Below, in pieces: positions 12,401 to 23,245 of a stretch of DNA of 64,000 nt (positions within the stretch are counted from its first letter, which is position 1; every line of letters starts with the position of its first letter). The notes beneath the pieces were generated by a model. That model saw only the letters and a program-made list of their open reading frames with translations. It ran no database searches and had not been told where the DNA came from. The DNA is from Chlamydomonas sphaeroides. Taxonomy: Eukaryota > Chlorophyta > Chlorophyceae > Chlamydomonadales > Chlamydomonadaceae. The stretch spans positions 31,482-95,481 of the forward strand of contig BDDC01000043.1 in NCBI GenBank assembly GCA_001662425.1, written 5' to 3'. Position numbers and translations under genes: made by a program.

Positions 12401-15400
12401 AAGAAGGCAAAGCTGGGCGAGGCCGAGGCCGCGTTCGAGGAGGTCATGGTGGGACTGCGCGCCAAGCAGGGCGAGCTGGCGGAGCTGCGCGCCAAGCTGG
12501 CGGCAATGGAGTCCGACCTACGCACCAACACCAAGAAGAAGGAGCGCCTGGAGCAGGAGGTGGCGCTGTGCAGGTGCGGGGTTACCGGCCGTGGAAGGCA
12601 CGGGGACAGCGGGCTGGGGACAGCGGGCTGGCAACGGGAGGCGCGCGTGCTGCGGGCTGCTAAGCAGTGGTGCGCTTTGCGCCGCTCTGTGCGCAGCGTG
12701 AAGCTGGAGCGCGCCGAGAAGCTCATCGGCGGTCTGGGCGGCGAGAAGGTTCGCTGGACTGAGTCTGCCGAGGCGCTCAAGCACGCGGCGGTGGCGCTGA
12801 CGGGCGACATGCTGGTGGCCGCGGGCATCATCGCCTACTGCGGCGCCTTCACAGCGTCCTTCCGGCAGGCCGTCATCGAGGACTTCGTTGAGATGGTCAA
12901 GTGAGCGACATGACAACGTAGCCGCTGGTGGTTGCCCTGGTAGCGGGCGGCGCCCCAGCCGTATGCGCACGGGCCCGGGTGAGGACGGCTCTGACGCTGC
13001 GCGCTCTGTGCCGCCGCCCCGCCCTACGCTTGTGCAGCAACGCCGGCATCCCCCACACGCCCAAGTTCAGCCTGGCCGCGGCGCTGGGTGATCCCGTGCG
13101 TACGCGCGAGTGGCTCATCGCGGGCCTGCCCAACGACTCGTTCTCCATTGAGAACGGCATCGTCGTGGCACATGCGCGACGCTGGCCGCTCATGATCGAC
13201 CCACAGGTACGTGGCGTGGATGTTTAGGGTCGGACCCATGGGCCAGCGTCAGCGTCAGAGCTGCCCGCACGTAGCCTCTGCGCGCTGCCAAAACAGGGCC
13301 CTGAGGGCTTCATCCGCATGCCGTGGCCCACTCTCTGCCGCTGATCTGCCGTGCGTGCCGCCGCTCCTGCCCCACGCGCGCCCACACCCACAGGGCCAGG
13401 CCAACAAGTGGATCAAGAACCTGGAGAAGGAGAAGAAGCTGCAGGTCATCAAGCTGTCTGAGGGCGGCGAGTACCTGCGCGTGCTGGAGAACGCCATCCA
13501 GTTCGGGCTGCCGGTGCTGCTGGAGAACGTGGGCGAGGAGCTGGACCCGTCGCTGGAGCCGCTGCTGCTCAAGCAGACGTTCAAGAGCATGGGCGTCATG
13601 TGCATCCGCCTGGGCGACGCCACCATCGAGTACAGCTCCGACTTCAGGTGCGGCCGCAGCCTGCCGCCGGTGCAGGCGCAGTGCGGGGGGCTGGGCTCAG
13701 GCACAGCATTAGCTCAGCCCCGCGCAAGCAGCTACAGCGCGGTGAGCTGCACGGTACCCTGCCTGCCGCGCGTTGCCCTGTCCCCTCGCCGCCCCGCAGC
13801 GGCCCCGCGCTGGCCTCTCCTGCCCCTGCCCACGCCTCCCTCTCTTTCGCTTTCCTCCCTCCACCGACGCCAGGTTCTACATCACCACCAAGCTGCGCAA
13901 CCCGCACTACCTACCCGAGGTGGCGGTCAAGGTGACGCTGCTCAACTTCATGATCACGCCCGCGGGCCTGGCGGACCAGCTGCTCGGCGTGGCCGTGGCC
14001 ACGGAGCGGCCTGACCTGGAGGAGCAGAAGGCGCAGCTGGTGCGTTCCGTGCGCCGAGGGGCTGGCTTCGCTCAGTGCTCGCTGGGAGGCAGGGCAGAGT
14101 TAGGGCACTCGGCGCCTGTGTGTCTTGCGGCACGGAGCAATCGGCGGGGTCTCGGCAGAGCTGCTGCTGACGGTGCGGTGCGGTGGCTGTCGTCGCAGGT
14201 GTTGCAAGGCGCCGAGAACACGCGGCGGCTGGCGGAGATCGAGGACAAGATCCTGGAGGTGCTGTCCAACAGCACGGGCAACATCCTGGAGGACGAGACC
14301 GCCATCTCCATCATCACCGAGGTGCGCCTGACCTGCCTGCCGCCCTGTCTCGGCCGCATAGCTGCGTCATCGGTGCTCGCCACGGCCGCCCTAGGTGAAC
14401 AGCATTCCTGCTGTGACGCGAAGGCCTGCCAAAGCCTGGCCGTGGAAGAGCGTACTGTATGCTTGCTTGCAAGCCGATGCAGTGTCGCGCGCCCCGGCCG
14501 TGTTGCCCAACCGCAGGCCAAGACCCTGGGTAACGAGATCCAGGAGAAGCAGCGCGCCGCCGAGATCACGGAGCGCGAGATCGACACCGCGCGCACTGGC
14601 TACAAGCCGTGTGGCGACTACACGTCCATCCTGTTCTTCTGCATTTCGGACCTGGCCGCTATCGACCCCATGTACCAGTACTCGCTGCCCTGGTTCGTCA
14701 ACCTGTACGTCGCGTCCATGCACGCAGCTGAGGTGAGCGGTCCCAGGACAGGAAGGAGTCCCACATATGGTTACTACTGTGTCTAGCTAGGCTTGGGGGG
14801 CTCGCGGCTGCGAGGCCATCCTGCACCCATCGGCCTGGCCGTTGCCTTGTCTGCCCCCGGTACGCCACAGCCGAGCCTTATCCTGGACCAGCGGCTGGAG
14901 AACATCTACGACCATTTCACGTACTCGCTGTACAAGAACGTGTGCAGGTGCGCCCCTCGCCCGCGTGCATCTCCTTGCGCCCTGCACTATAGACGGCGGC
15001 TCCCCCGCCATCGCGCACGCCCCACACGCAATATATGCCTGCACTACCCCTCCAGCTCCGTGTCTGCTTCTCCTCTTGCCTGCCCTAAGAACATGTGCCC
15101 GAGTTCTCGGCAACCGCACACGCCGCCAGCACTCACCGCACCTGGCCCCTATGTGCCCTGCATCCTGGCCCTACAGGTCGCTGTTCGAGAAGGACAAGCT
15201 GCTGTTCGCGTTCCTGTTGTGCACGCGCATCCTGGAGACCAAGGGCCGCGTGGATATGGATGAGTACATGTTCCTGCTCACCGGCGGCCTGGGCGCCAAC
15301 CCCGACCCGCGGCCCAACCCCTCACCCGAGTGGCTCGTGGAGCGCGGCTGGCGCGAGCTGTGCCGCCTTGACAAGCTGCCCACGTTCATGGGGCTCGCCG

Positions 15401-17636
15401 ACTCGTTCGCGGCCGACCCCGACGCGTGGCGCCCGCTCTACGACTCGTCCGAGCCGCACCGGACCATGATGCCGGGGCTCTACAACTCGCTCGACACCTT
15501 CCGCAAGCTGCTCATCGTGCGCTGCGTGCGGCCAGACAAGGTGGTGCCCGCGGTGCAGGACTTCGTGGAGGCCAACCTGGGCAAGAAGTACGTGGAGCCG
15601 CCGCCCTTCGACCTCGCCGCCTGCTACGCCGACTCCACACCCACCACGCCGCTCATCTTCGTGCTGTCGCCCGGCTCCGACCCGACGGCCGCGCTCCTGC
15701 AATTCGCGGGAGAGCGCAACATGGGCAGCCGGCTGATGGCCATCTCCCTCGGACAGGGCCAGGGCCCCAAGGCCGCGGCCATGATTGCTGATGGCGCTAA
15801 AAGCGGCTCGTGGGTGATCCTCCAGAACTGCCACCTGGCGCCGAGCTGGATGCAAGCGCTGGACAAGATCTGCGAGGACCTGGCGACTGCACCCGACGGC
15901 GGGGCCGAGCCCGTGCATAACGAGTTCCGGCTGTGGATGACCAGCTACCCCAGCCCCAAGTTCCCGGTCAACATCCTGCAAAACGGCGTCAAGATGACCA
16001 ACGAGCCGCCCAAGGGCATCAAGGCCAACATGCGCCGCTCCTTCTGCATCGAGCCCATCTGCCAGGACAAGGACTTCTTCGACACCTGCGTTCAGCCGGG
16101 GCCGTTCAAGAAGCTACTGTTCGGGCTGGTGTTCTTCCACGCGCTGGTGCAGGAGCGGAGAAAGTTCGGGCCGCTGGGCTGGAACATCGGCTACGGTAGG
16201 CAGGGCATGTTGTCCGGGGCAACAGCCTGCTGGGTTAGGCCACAGCTGGGCAGGCTTGTATACGGCACACACGGCAGGCGTGCCCCATACCCGAAACCTA
16301 ACCATGCCACCTCTGCTGCTCCCTTCTGCACACTCCAGGCTTTGATGATGGGGACCAACGCATCAGCGTGCGGCAGCTCAAGATGTTCCTGGACGAGGCC
16401 CCGCCAGGCGCCCAGCCGCCCTTCGCCGCACTGCTGTACGTCACGGGCGAGTGCAACTACGGCGGGCGTGTCACGGACGACAAGGACCGGCTGCTGCTCA
16501 ACACCATCCTCGAAAAGTGTTATTGCCCCGAGATCATCGCGGACGAGGACTACAAGCTCTCGTCGTCAGGGTTGTACTACGCGCCTGCCGAGGGCGACCG
16601 GCTATCTTACCTGTCGTACATCGACGGCCTGCCCATCAACCCCCTGCCCGAGGCGTTTGGCCTGCACGAGAACGCCGACATCGCTAAGGACCAGAATGAC
16701 ACCGCAGCCATGTTCATGTCGCTGCTGTCCATGTCCGGCGGCGGCGGGGCAGGCGCTGGCGGGGCGTCTGGTGGTGGCAGCAGCTCGGCCGAGGAGCGCG
16801 TGGCGCTGGTGGTGTCGGAGTGCCTGGCGCGCCTGCCGCCGCAGTTTGACATTGAGGCCATCCAGCGCAAGTGGCCGGTCAAGTACGAGGAGAGCATGAA
16901 CACGGTGCTGGCGCAAGAGGCCAGCCGCTTCAACAAGCTGCTGGCGGTGCTGCACGAGTCGCTGGCCAACATCCAGCTCGCCATCCAGGGCCTGCTGGTC
17001 ATGAGCTCAGAGCTGGAGGCGGCGTTCGCGGCCATCTCCATCAACCAGGTGCCGGAGCTGTGGAAGCGCCGCTCCTACCCCTCGCTCAAGCCGCTGGGCA
17101 GCTACCTGGAGGACCTGTACACGCGGCTCGACATGTTCGCGTCCTGGGCGGCGGGCGGCCCGCCGCCATCGTTCTGGGTGCCGGGCTTCTTCTTCGTGCA
17201 GTCCTTCCTCACCGCCTCGCTCCAGAACTACGCGCGCAAGCGGAAAATGCCCATCGACACCGTGGGCTTTGGCTTCGAGGTGCTGGGCATGGACCCGGCC
17301 TCGTACCGCACACCGCCGTCCGAGGGCGTGTATGTGCACGGGATGTTCCTCGAGGGCTGCGGCTGGAACTCCGGGCCGAAGCAGCTGTGCGAGAGCCAGC
17401 CCAAGGTGCTGTTCGTGCCAGCGCCCGTCATGTGGCTGCGGCCGCGGCCTGCCGACACCAAGCACGACTACCAGCACTATGACTGCCCGCTGTACCGCAC
17501 CGCCGACCGCCGCGGCGTGCTGGCGACGACGGGCCACAGCACCAATTTCGTCATGTTCGTCAAGCTGCCCACGGACCAGCCGGCGAGCCACTGGATCATG
17601 CGCGGTGTCGCGTTGCTCACGCAGCTCAGCGACTAG
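1..17636 (+). CDS. Single-headed inner-arm axonemal dynein heavy chain (DNAH3/7/12 type), 5' partial
   Basis: Motor subunit of a monomeric inner dynein arm; it hydrolyses ATP to slide axonemal doublets in the cilium. The window opens inside an exon, in frame at base 3. About 47 exons encode roughly 3,360 residues against about 4,000 for the family, so some 600-700 N-terminal residues lie upstream. In order: linker, AAA1 (GPAGTGKT; WACFDEFNRI), AAA2 (GQPYSGKT), AAA3 (GPTGTGKS; LFVDDLNMP), AAA4 (GVGGSGRQS), coiled-coil stalk with microtubule-binding tip, AAA5, AAA6 and the long C-terminal domain. The C-terminus matches the human DNAH7 group closely from memory: SMNTVLxQE, YPSLKPLGSY, GHSTNFV, HWIxRGVALLxQL. 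Introns checked are GT-AG and phase-consistent, for example 3429|3573 through the AAA1 P-loop. Which Chlamydomonas DHC number it corresponds to is not decidable by eye. Confidence 0.96.
3573..4679 (+). other. Dynein AAA1 (main ATPase site)
   Basis: The P-loop GPAGTGKTETTKD begins at 3573 after a phase-2 intron, so the first glycine codon is split between 3429 and 3573. Walker B is FDEFNRIDLEVLS near 3724-3765. The sensor region TCNVFITMNPGYAGRSELP lies near 3992-4050. All catalytic residues expected of AAA1 are present, so this should be the active ATPase. Four exons: about 3573-3777, 3916-4061, 4214-4380 and 4510-4679. Confidence 0.92.
4834..6600 (+). other. Dynein AAA2 plus low-complexity insert
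   Basis: Walker A is VGQPYSGKT at 4982-5008. The Walker B-like strand WLVLDGPVDAIWIENMN lies near 5602-5652, and VASPATVSRCGMVYLEP near 5874-5920. The exon starting at about 6270 encodes RFVRKDAKEVSPTEDI and then an Ala/Ser/Glu/Pro-rich stretch up to 6600 with no counterpart that I recall in animal DNAH7-type chains. The next exon (about 6767) resumes the conserved ESAFLFALVWSVG block. Confidence 0.88.
5075..5190 (+). repeat. Tandem duplication of about 60 bp in a dynein intron
   Basis: Two successive copies start with GCGCTGGGCAGGGCG at about 5077 and 5137. They share GGCCAGCGGCCTGC and TATGCGCGCT downstream. The pair lies wholly in the intron between the AAA2 P-loop exon and the next exon at about 5279. 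Confidence 0.85.
7115..9286 (+). other. Dynein AAA3
   Basis: Walker A GPTGTGKSTY is at about 7539-7568 and Walker B VLFVDDLNMP at about 7908-7937. The AAA3 small-domain blocks HYVFNLRDFARV (about 8470-8505) and the GVMMLPRESL exon at 8670 follow. P-loop Lys and Walker B acidic residues are intact, so nucleotide binding is expected here. Confidence 0.9.
9466..11110 (+). other. Dynein AAA4
   Basis: The Walker A region reads LLVGVGGSGRQSLTRLA near 9769-9819. Arg-Gln in place of the usual Lys-Thr/Ser is the normal axonemal AAA4 form, from family knowledge. Walker B is VVFLFSDTQI near 10060-10090, followed by INNILNSGEVPNMFP and the FRERLRANPSIVNCCTIDWF block at about 10500-10560. Confidence 0.9.
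11119..12900 (+). other. Dynein stalk coiled coil and microtubule-binding domain
   Basis: Six exons encode an outgoing heptad-like helix from LDQKRAANRKAHSRYSVGL, rich in Glu, Lys and Ala. The globular tip runs across 11908-12158 (ILDVKPAKVKDDTGKTVLDY, NERDFLQRLKLYDKDNIPPK). The returning helix is encoded at 12349-12900 (PKKAKLGEAEAAFEE, NTKKKERLEQEV). The tip directly contacts tubulin in this family. The small tip segment following NEAFTPAAARNASP is Ala-rich. Confidence 0.9.
13038..16194 (+). other. Dynein AAA5 and AAA6
   Basis: AAA5 blocks NDSFSIENGIVV and RWPLMIDPQGQANKWIKN (last part spliced across 13206/13395) are diagnostic. AAA6 is carried mainly on one long exon from 15178 to 16194, with VLSPGSDPTAAL, SWVILQNCHLAPSWM and FRLWMTSYPSPKFPVNILQ. 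Confidence 0.9.
16339..17636 (+). other. Dynein C-terminal domain exon
   Basis: The terminal exon carries the beta-barrel C-terminal domain of axonemal dyneins and ends at TAG 17634-17636 after MRGVALLTQLSD. A Gly-rich loop (about 16735-16790, MSGGGGAGAGGASGGG) is inserted between the conserved FGLHENADI block and the FDIEAIQRKWPV helix. Confidence 0.93.
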
Positions 17637-18788
17637 AGGGCTTGGGGGACGAGGGAGGGATGTGCTGTTGTGGTCCAGGGCATGCGAGTGTGCGTCGAAG
17701 GCAGGCGTAGGGGATGTGGTTCGAGGCGTGCGCGCCGGGCACAAGCGTGTGATGCGATGAGGGCATTGGGCAAGGCATTCCGGGTTGTGTGTTTTGGAGA
17801 CTGCTGTGCCAACCGCTGCTGCTGTGTGTTGGCTGGTACCGGTGAGAACGAACTGCGGGCTGTGACCGCCCGGTGCATACGTGTGAGTCATGATGGCGAC
17901 GCGGGCACCCCTGATGGTGATCCGGGCAGATTGAACTGCTAGGCAGGACAGGGCAGGCACGGCGCGCGAGGGGCTGTACTGGGAAGCCGGGTGGCGGCTG
18001 ACGGGGCTAGCGGGCAGGAATCGTAGGCAGGTTAACTGGTGGGCTGACTGATGTGCTGAACGTTAGCAAACTGCGCGCGCGCACATGGAGACTGAGGCTC
18101 GTGACGTGGGTGATAGATAAGCAAGCTGCCACGGAGCGGCCTGCTCGTGAACTACCAAGAGCATGTAAGCGTGCTTGGTATTCCGATGTCGGCCGTGCGC
18201 CCGTTGCCGAGGTTAATTACGAGGCAGACGCGCGCTTGATCCCGAAGCAGGACCGCGCGCCAACCATCCCCGCCAGCAGCTAGCACGGCATCACATGACT
18301 TCTTGGGGGGTGGCTTGGCCCATGTGACATCATCATCCACGCAAACGCGATGTCATGACTCATGTTGAACGAATGAATGAATTCACTGATGATCACGCAT
18401 GCTCATGAAATACACACATCATTCCACCAACCGCACCGGTCCAGGAGGCCTCCTGACTATCATCGGGCCCCCCCTTAGCACGCAAGGTACCCTGCGCTCA
18501 TCTGGTGATGTGATGGGCCTAGCCCGCGCCGCAACCCTTCTTCCGGCTCACTCCGTTCCGAAACGGCTTTATGTGTCGTTCTTGGTGCGGTTGTGCCACA
18601 CAGGCCGGGCACCGCGGCCCGGCAAAGCGCACATGGCCGGATGGCCGGCCTAGCTAGCTACGTGGTTTCAAAGCCCCGGCCTGCCATGGGTGCGCCCCTC
18701 GGCCCTGCGAGCCGGGCCGGGCTTGCCCTCCGTCCTCGCTCTTCCCAACAACAGCCAGCAGCCCAAGCACAGAGGGCCGGCACCAGCA
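17637..18788. other. Convergent intergenic region between dynein and SGNH genes
   Basis: This holds the dynein 3' UTR and the 3' end of the minus-strand gene. Only short, unremarkable ORFs are seen. A TGTAA at 18164-18168 is the best candidate dynein poly(A) signal. Confidence 0.6.
18164..18168 (+). terminator. Candidate TGTAA poly(A) signal of the dynein gene
   Basis: TGTAA is the usual volvocine poly(A) signal. This is the first plus-strand copy I found after the dynein stop, 528 bases downstream. Confidence 0.35.
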
Positions 18789-21700
18789 TCACCGCATCCG
18801 CAGCGCACGCCGCGGGCCCTTCCCAGCGCCGGGCCCGCCAGCGCCGGCTGCCGGTGCTCCCTGCCGCTGCTGCTGCTGCGCCTCCTGGTCCAGACGCAGC
18901 CGGGACACCTGCGCAGCCAGCAACCCGAGCACCTGCTCAATTTGCGCTAGCTGCATCAAGCCCGTGTCATCCACCCCAACATTGCCACCTGCCGTGGGCC
19001 GCGCTGCCGCTGCGGCCGCCGACGCGGGGCCTGCTGCAGCGGCAGCCGTGCCGGCCGTGATCTGGGTCCAGGCGTGCAGGTAGTTGAGCGCGATGTTGAA
19101 GTGCTCCATATTGAACCAGTGCTGCGTGTGGACCTCGTCCACGTTGGTCTGTTTCGGCACGAACCCTGCGCGGCGATCGGGTCCGGCGGGCGAGGGGGGG
19201 CCAAGGGGAGCGCATGCAGCACGTTGCCAAACCGCCCTCACCACGTACGGCTGCCCCAAAGGAGGATGTTGTCGTGTCGCACGCGCACAGCACCACACGC
19301 TCGCTGCATAACCCCCACGCCTCGGCTCCTGGTGCAGGCACGCACCTTCGCCCAGCGCTGCGACGTCAATGAAGGGAAGCAGCATCTGCCGCGCCACCGC
19401 CCGGACGGCGGCGTTCACCTGCGCCACCCACATCTTGTTGGCCCACGGCTTGGTCGGGTCGGGCGAGTGCCCGTTGTCGATATTGTACCTGCCGGAGGCC
19501 GGGTGCGCCGAGTGTACAGGTGCGTGCATGCTGTTCACGGCAATCTGCGGCGCGGAGGGGGTCTACCGCAGGGGCATGCGCACAGCACACTGGCACATAC
19601 TATATATTATTATTATATATATTATATTATTATTACACACTGGCACACACGCGGCTCCGTAAGCCAGCCCCGCCCCTCACACATAGCTACGGTACCCCAT
19701 CCGCTCACTTGGGGTGCATGTCATTTCGCATGATGATAAGCGCCTGTGCACGAGCATTGCGCCGCACACCAAACAAGTAAGGCATCGTGGGCAGGAGGTG
19801 CACTCCGCTAGCCTCGCGGCATTAGTTTGTACTAAGGAGTGTAGAATAGAGTGAACGGGGTTGCACCTTGCCCTCCGTCGTTGCGTTAGGCCAACGCCGC
19901 AGCGGCTGCCCATGTGCTCGCCGAGCGAGGCTGGCCGCGCACAGCGGCACCGTACCTTTGGGAAGGCGGCCCGCACGGTGGTTGCAAAGGCCGTGTAGTT
20001 CATCATGAAGCTGTTGACCCAGGACTGCGGCAGCAGCAGGTCGCCCGTGGATATGTGGCCGGGCGAGCTGCCGGAGCCAGTGGGGGCGCAGCGGGAGGGG
20101 CGGCGGGGTCGATCTCGCTGGCGGGCAACAACTCAACGCGATAGACTCGATCAACTTGATAGACTCGATCAACTCGATTGCCTCACTGGCCAGCCCCTGC
20201 CGGCTGCTGCTGGGTGCTTGCATGTGCTCGCATCCACCGCCGACCCCGGTGTCCTCGCTCGTGGGTGTCCTGCGCCACTTGCAGGAGGGCGCTGCGCGTG
20301 CTGCTGACTGGCGCTAGCTAGCACGGCTGCTCGGTGCTCGCGCACCTGGCATGAGCGCCCCCCTCGATGCCAATCCGCCGGAGCTCCCAGAACTCCACGC
20401 CTGGGTGGGCAGCACAGCAGCACGCGGGCGCGCGGGGCCAGACCTCGGCTCACCGGACCGGTCTGGAGCGGCCAGACCAGCGATCTCGCACTGCTGCTGC
20501 GGTACTGCAGCGCCCGGGGCTGTAGCTTGCTAGAGAGCCAGGTAGGTAACGTAGGTAGGTAGCTAGGCGCACCCAGGACGACGAGGTCGGGCTCGTCCAC
20601 GCCCGAGTTCCGCTTCAGGCTGTCCTTGGCATGAGCCATGACCTGCATACGGCGCGGGCCAGCCGTGCTTGGCGTCGGTGGGCAGTACGGCCCTGGCATC
20701 GCAGCTCCGAGCGCAGCCCACCGCGGACGGACCAACAGGATGCGGGCATGGGCACTCGTAAGTCATACTGCAGATGCTTGTACACATCTGGCCCCGTCGC
20801 GTGGGGCAACCGTAAGCGGCAGCCCGCGCGTGCGAGACCCGTTGGCAGCAAGCATAACCCTTGCATGGACGCACGCAACGCAAGCGCCTGGCCCGGTTTC
20901 AGCGGCTGGTCTGCGCACCTTCTCGAGGGCCCTGTTGTCGTAGTTGGGATCCGTCGACTTGACGTAGTGGTGGTGCAGGTGTGCGGTGCCGATGTGGCAG
21001 GCGTTGCTGTTGTCCCAGTCGCCGCAGCTCATGCACGTTGCACCGCCGCGCTTTGCGGCGCACTCGGCGAAGGCGGCAGTGGCGGGCGACACGCGCGTCA
21101 CGTTGCGCCCGTGCCGCCGCGCGTCCTGTGATCACACGCGCGCGGATGGGTGGGTGGGGCCCCATGGCGGGCTGGCATGGATGAATTGAAATATGGGTCG
21201 GCACCAGCAGCCGTCGGTACGGGACGGGGCTGCCCAGTGAGAGCAAGTGACGCCTAGCTACCTGGAAGCACACGTGCTCCATGGTATGGCCGTCGACGGA
21301 GTCGCTGAGGAACAGGATTACCAGGGGGCGCGCGGGCAGGCCGACGCCCGACGGGGGGAATATGTCCTGCGATACACGCGCACGGCGGCGATGAGGGCAA
21401 GTCCGCAACAAGCGCCACGACGCGCACTTTGCAGTAACAGCCACGTGACATGTTCACCCCAGGAGCGAGGCCACTCGAGGGGAGATGGCACAGGGCGGGG
21501 CTGTGGTGCGTGCGGTTCACAGTGCGGTAGGTGCAGCACCATGCCGTAACTGCTCGTCACCTCATACCCCCAGCAGACGCACCTTGACAATCCGGTTTTG
21601 GAGTTGGCAGCCTTGTCGCGGCGACAGCAGCGTCCAGCGGCCGCCTGCCTGCTGCGATGGCAACGGCCCATCAAGCGCGTAGCCCGCGACGTCTCCTGTG

Positions 21701-21882
21701 GCATCCTTGATCAGGCCGTTAGGAACGTCCAGCCAAAGTCCAGGCTCCTCTCCGTAGCGGCATAAAGCCTCATAGTGGACCGCGTTATGAGCAGGAGCGA
21801 CAGAGCTCAGCGCCCACTCGCAGCGGGCTAGGCGCGTACAATAGACAGCCAGCAAAAAGAAATAGGGGACTAGAGGTGGCAT
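18789..21882 (-). CDS. Secreted SGNH/PC-esterase-like protein
   Basis: The ATG at 21882 gives a hydrophobic signal peptide (MPPLVPYFFLLAVYC); an in-frame ATG at 21915 would bury it. Exons (high to low): 21882-21583, 21366-21262, 21125-20919, exon 4 ending at 20573 with unresolved start (about 20770-20690), 20400-20346, 20067-19956, 19812-19709, 19488-19346, 19165-18789. The order of blocks resembles TBL/PC-esterases: CRYGEEPGLW, SPRQGCQL, the nucleophile block VILFLSDSVDG, EPDLVVLG, and a late catalytic DxxH in TNVDEVHTQHWFN. The C-terminus is Ala-rich and then a Gln-rich coil. By family analogy it is a secreted or Golgi polysaccharide O-acetyl esterase or transferase; the substrate is unknown. 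The family call is moderate because the blocks are degenerate. Confidence 0.6.
19600..19637. repeat. AT-only simple repeat inside a GC-rich intron
   Basis: About 36 bases of TATATAT/ATTATT lie in the intron between exons 7 and 8 of the SGNH-like gene. This is a striking composition break in this window. Confidence 0.85.
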
Positions 21883-22727
21883 TCGAGATGGCAACGAGGA
21901 GGCCGTCACCGGCAATAGTAACTCAGCAACAAGAACCCGCAGTTCGCTTCGGCATTGAGCAAGTTATCAAAGGAACACAACAGTGTACACGCAAACCTAA
22001 AGTACAAATACACTTCGTCCGACGTTTCGTTCGTAACCCGATGACAACGAGCGACAGCGACAACGACAGGCGGGATGCGCCTGGCAGGGCCTGTCAGCGG
22101 CGCTTTGAGGCGCGTTTGCGCCTGCAGGCTAAGCTCCGCGCCCGGTTGGTAATCGCAGGGTAACAGAAGCATGGTCCACACAATCCGGACGATTGTCTGG
22201 GGAACCCTGCTTCACCGCCTCCCCTGCAGCGCCTGCGCTGCTTTCTGACCTCCTGACGACGCTGACCAAGTTCATTCACCGCACTCATGCTCTATCTAAC
22301 AGGCTCGCTCCTGGATGCGCACGGGCACGGGTTTGGGCACCGCGCCAGCGGCACGTGATCTTTGTGATGTGATAGCAAGCCTGCCTCAGCAGGGAGCGAG
22401 GCTAGGTGCAGGTCCCTTTTTCTTTCACTATGGCTACGTCTTAGCACGCAACATCCCCCCACCCCCGCCTGGGTTCTCATCCCGCGTGCAGATGGATGGG
22501 CATTGCACGCGCGTGTGGCGAGCGCCCAGCGCCGTGAGGCGACTTCCGCACAAACCAGCACGGCATCGTCTATGCTCAGGCCGGGGGGGCCCCAACCATA
22601 CGAGCAGAAAGGCGACAACAGGAAACTGCAGGTTTCCGCAAGCAGTGCGTGACAGGGGAGACGGCTACTGCCTTGCTCGAACCGTTGCGCGAGGCCATGG
22701 GCGAGGAGGCCTAGCTACCTCAAGCAC
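21883..22727. other. 5' flank of the SGNH-like gene, no supported gene
   Basis: Short ORFs exist on both strands but none shows spliced continuity or a recognisable motif. Base composition is lower in G+C near 21840-22080, as expected for a promoter region. Confidence 0.5.
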
Positions 22728-23245
22728 ATGGCCGACCTAGCGGGGACGGGGGGTGCGAAGTGCAAGGGCATTCCTAACACCATGATCGATGCGCGGCGCC
22801 GCAGCAATGAGGTCAGGGCTGCGTCAGGCCTCTGGGGGCCCTGTGTGGCCGCCTTCGGCGACTGGGCGATGGTGGCGATTGAGGCGGGGCTGTGCCTGCT
22901 GTGTTGCGCCCCCAAGTCGTCGCTTGGTGAGGCGAAGAATCGGAATCCTGGGAAGAATGTACGCCTCTGTCCCAGTTGCTCTGGCAAGTACAAGTGCGGG
23001 GATGGCCGCGTCCGCTGCAAAGGGGTTACCATCGGCACTGTGCAAGCGTGGTGGACAAGGCTGTCTCTGAGTTCGAGAAGCTTAATAAGCAAGGTGTTAA
23101 CGGTCAAGTGAACCCTGGTAATGCACTGCCCCACGTGCGCGTGTACGGTTTCCTGCGTTCGGCCTGGGAGCAACCGTATCCGCCGGTTGGGCGGGCCAAG
23201 GGTTGGGTACGTGTCGCACGGCGGCCGATGGGCCGCGGGTCATAG
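22728..23245 (+). pseudogene. Cys-rich ORF broken by a frameshift, function unknown
   Basis: A 126-codon frame from ATG 22728 contains a Cys cluster (CLLCC, then LCPSCSGKYKCG and VRCKG) that could bind zinc. Near 23030-23045 the protein-like reading switches to the +2 frame, which continues CASVVDKAVSEFEKLNK and PHVRVYGFLRSAWEQPYPP to about 23210. No GT-AG intron can join the two frames, so a one-base indel or an assembly error is the simplest explanation. I do not recognise the family. Codon use is less GC3-biased than in the neighbouring genes, which hints at an element-derived or decaying gene. Confidence 0.35.

Noticed and set aside
15322..15981. 219-codon minus ORF in the dynein AAA6 exon
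   Set aside because: Shadow of a conserved dynein exon; His/Arg/Val-rich composition typical of antisense GC-rich frames.
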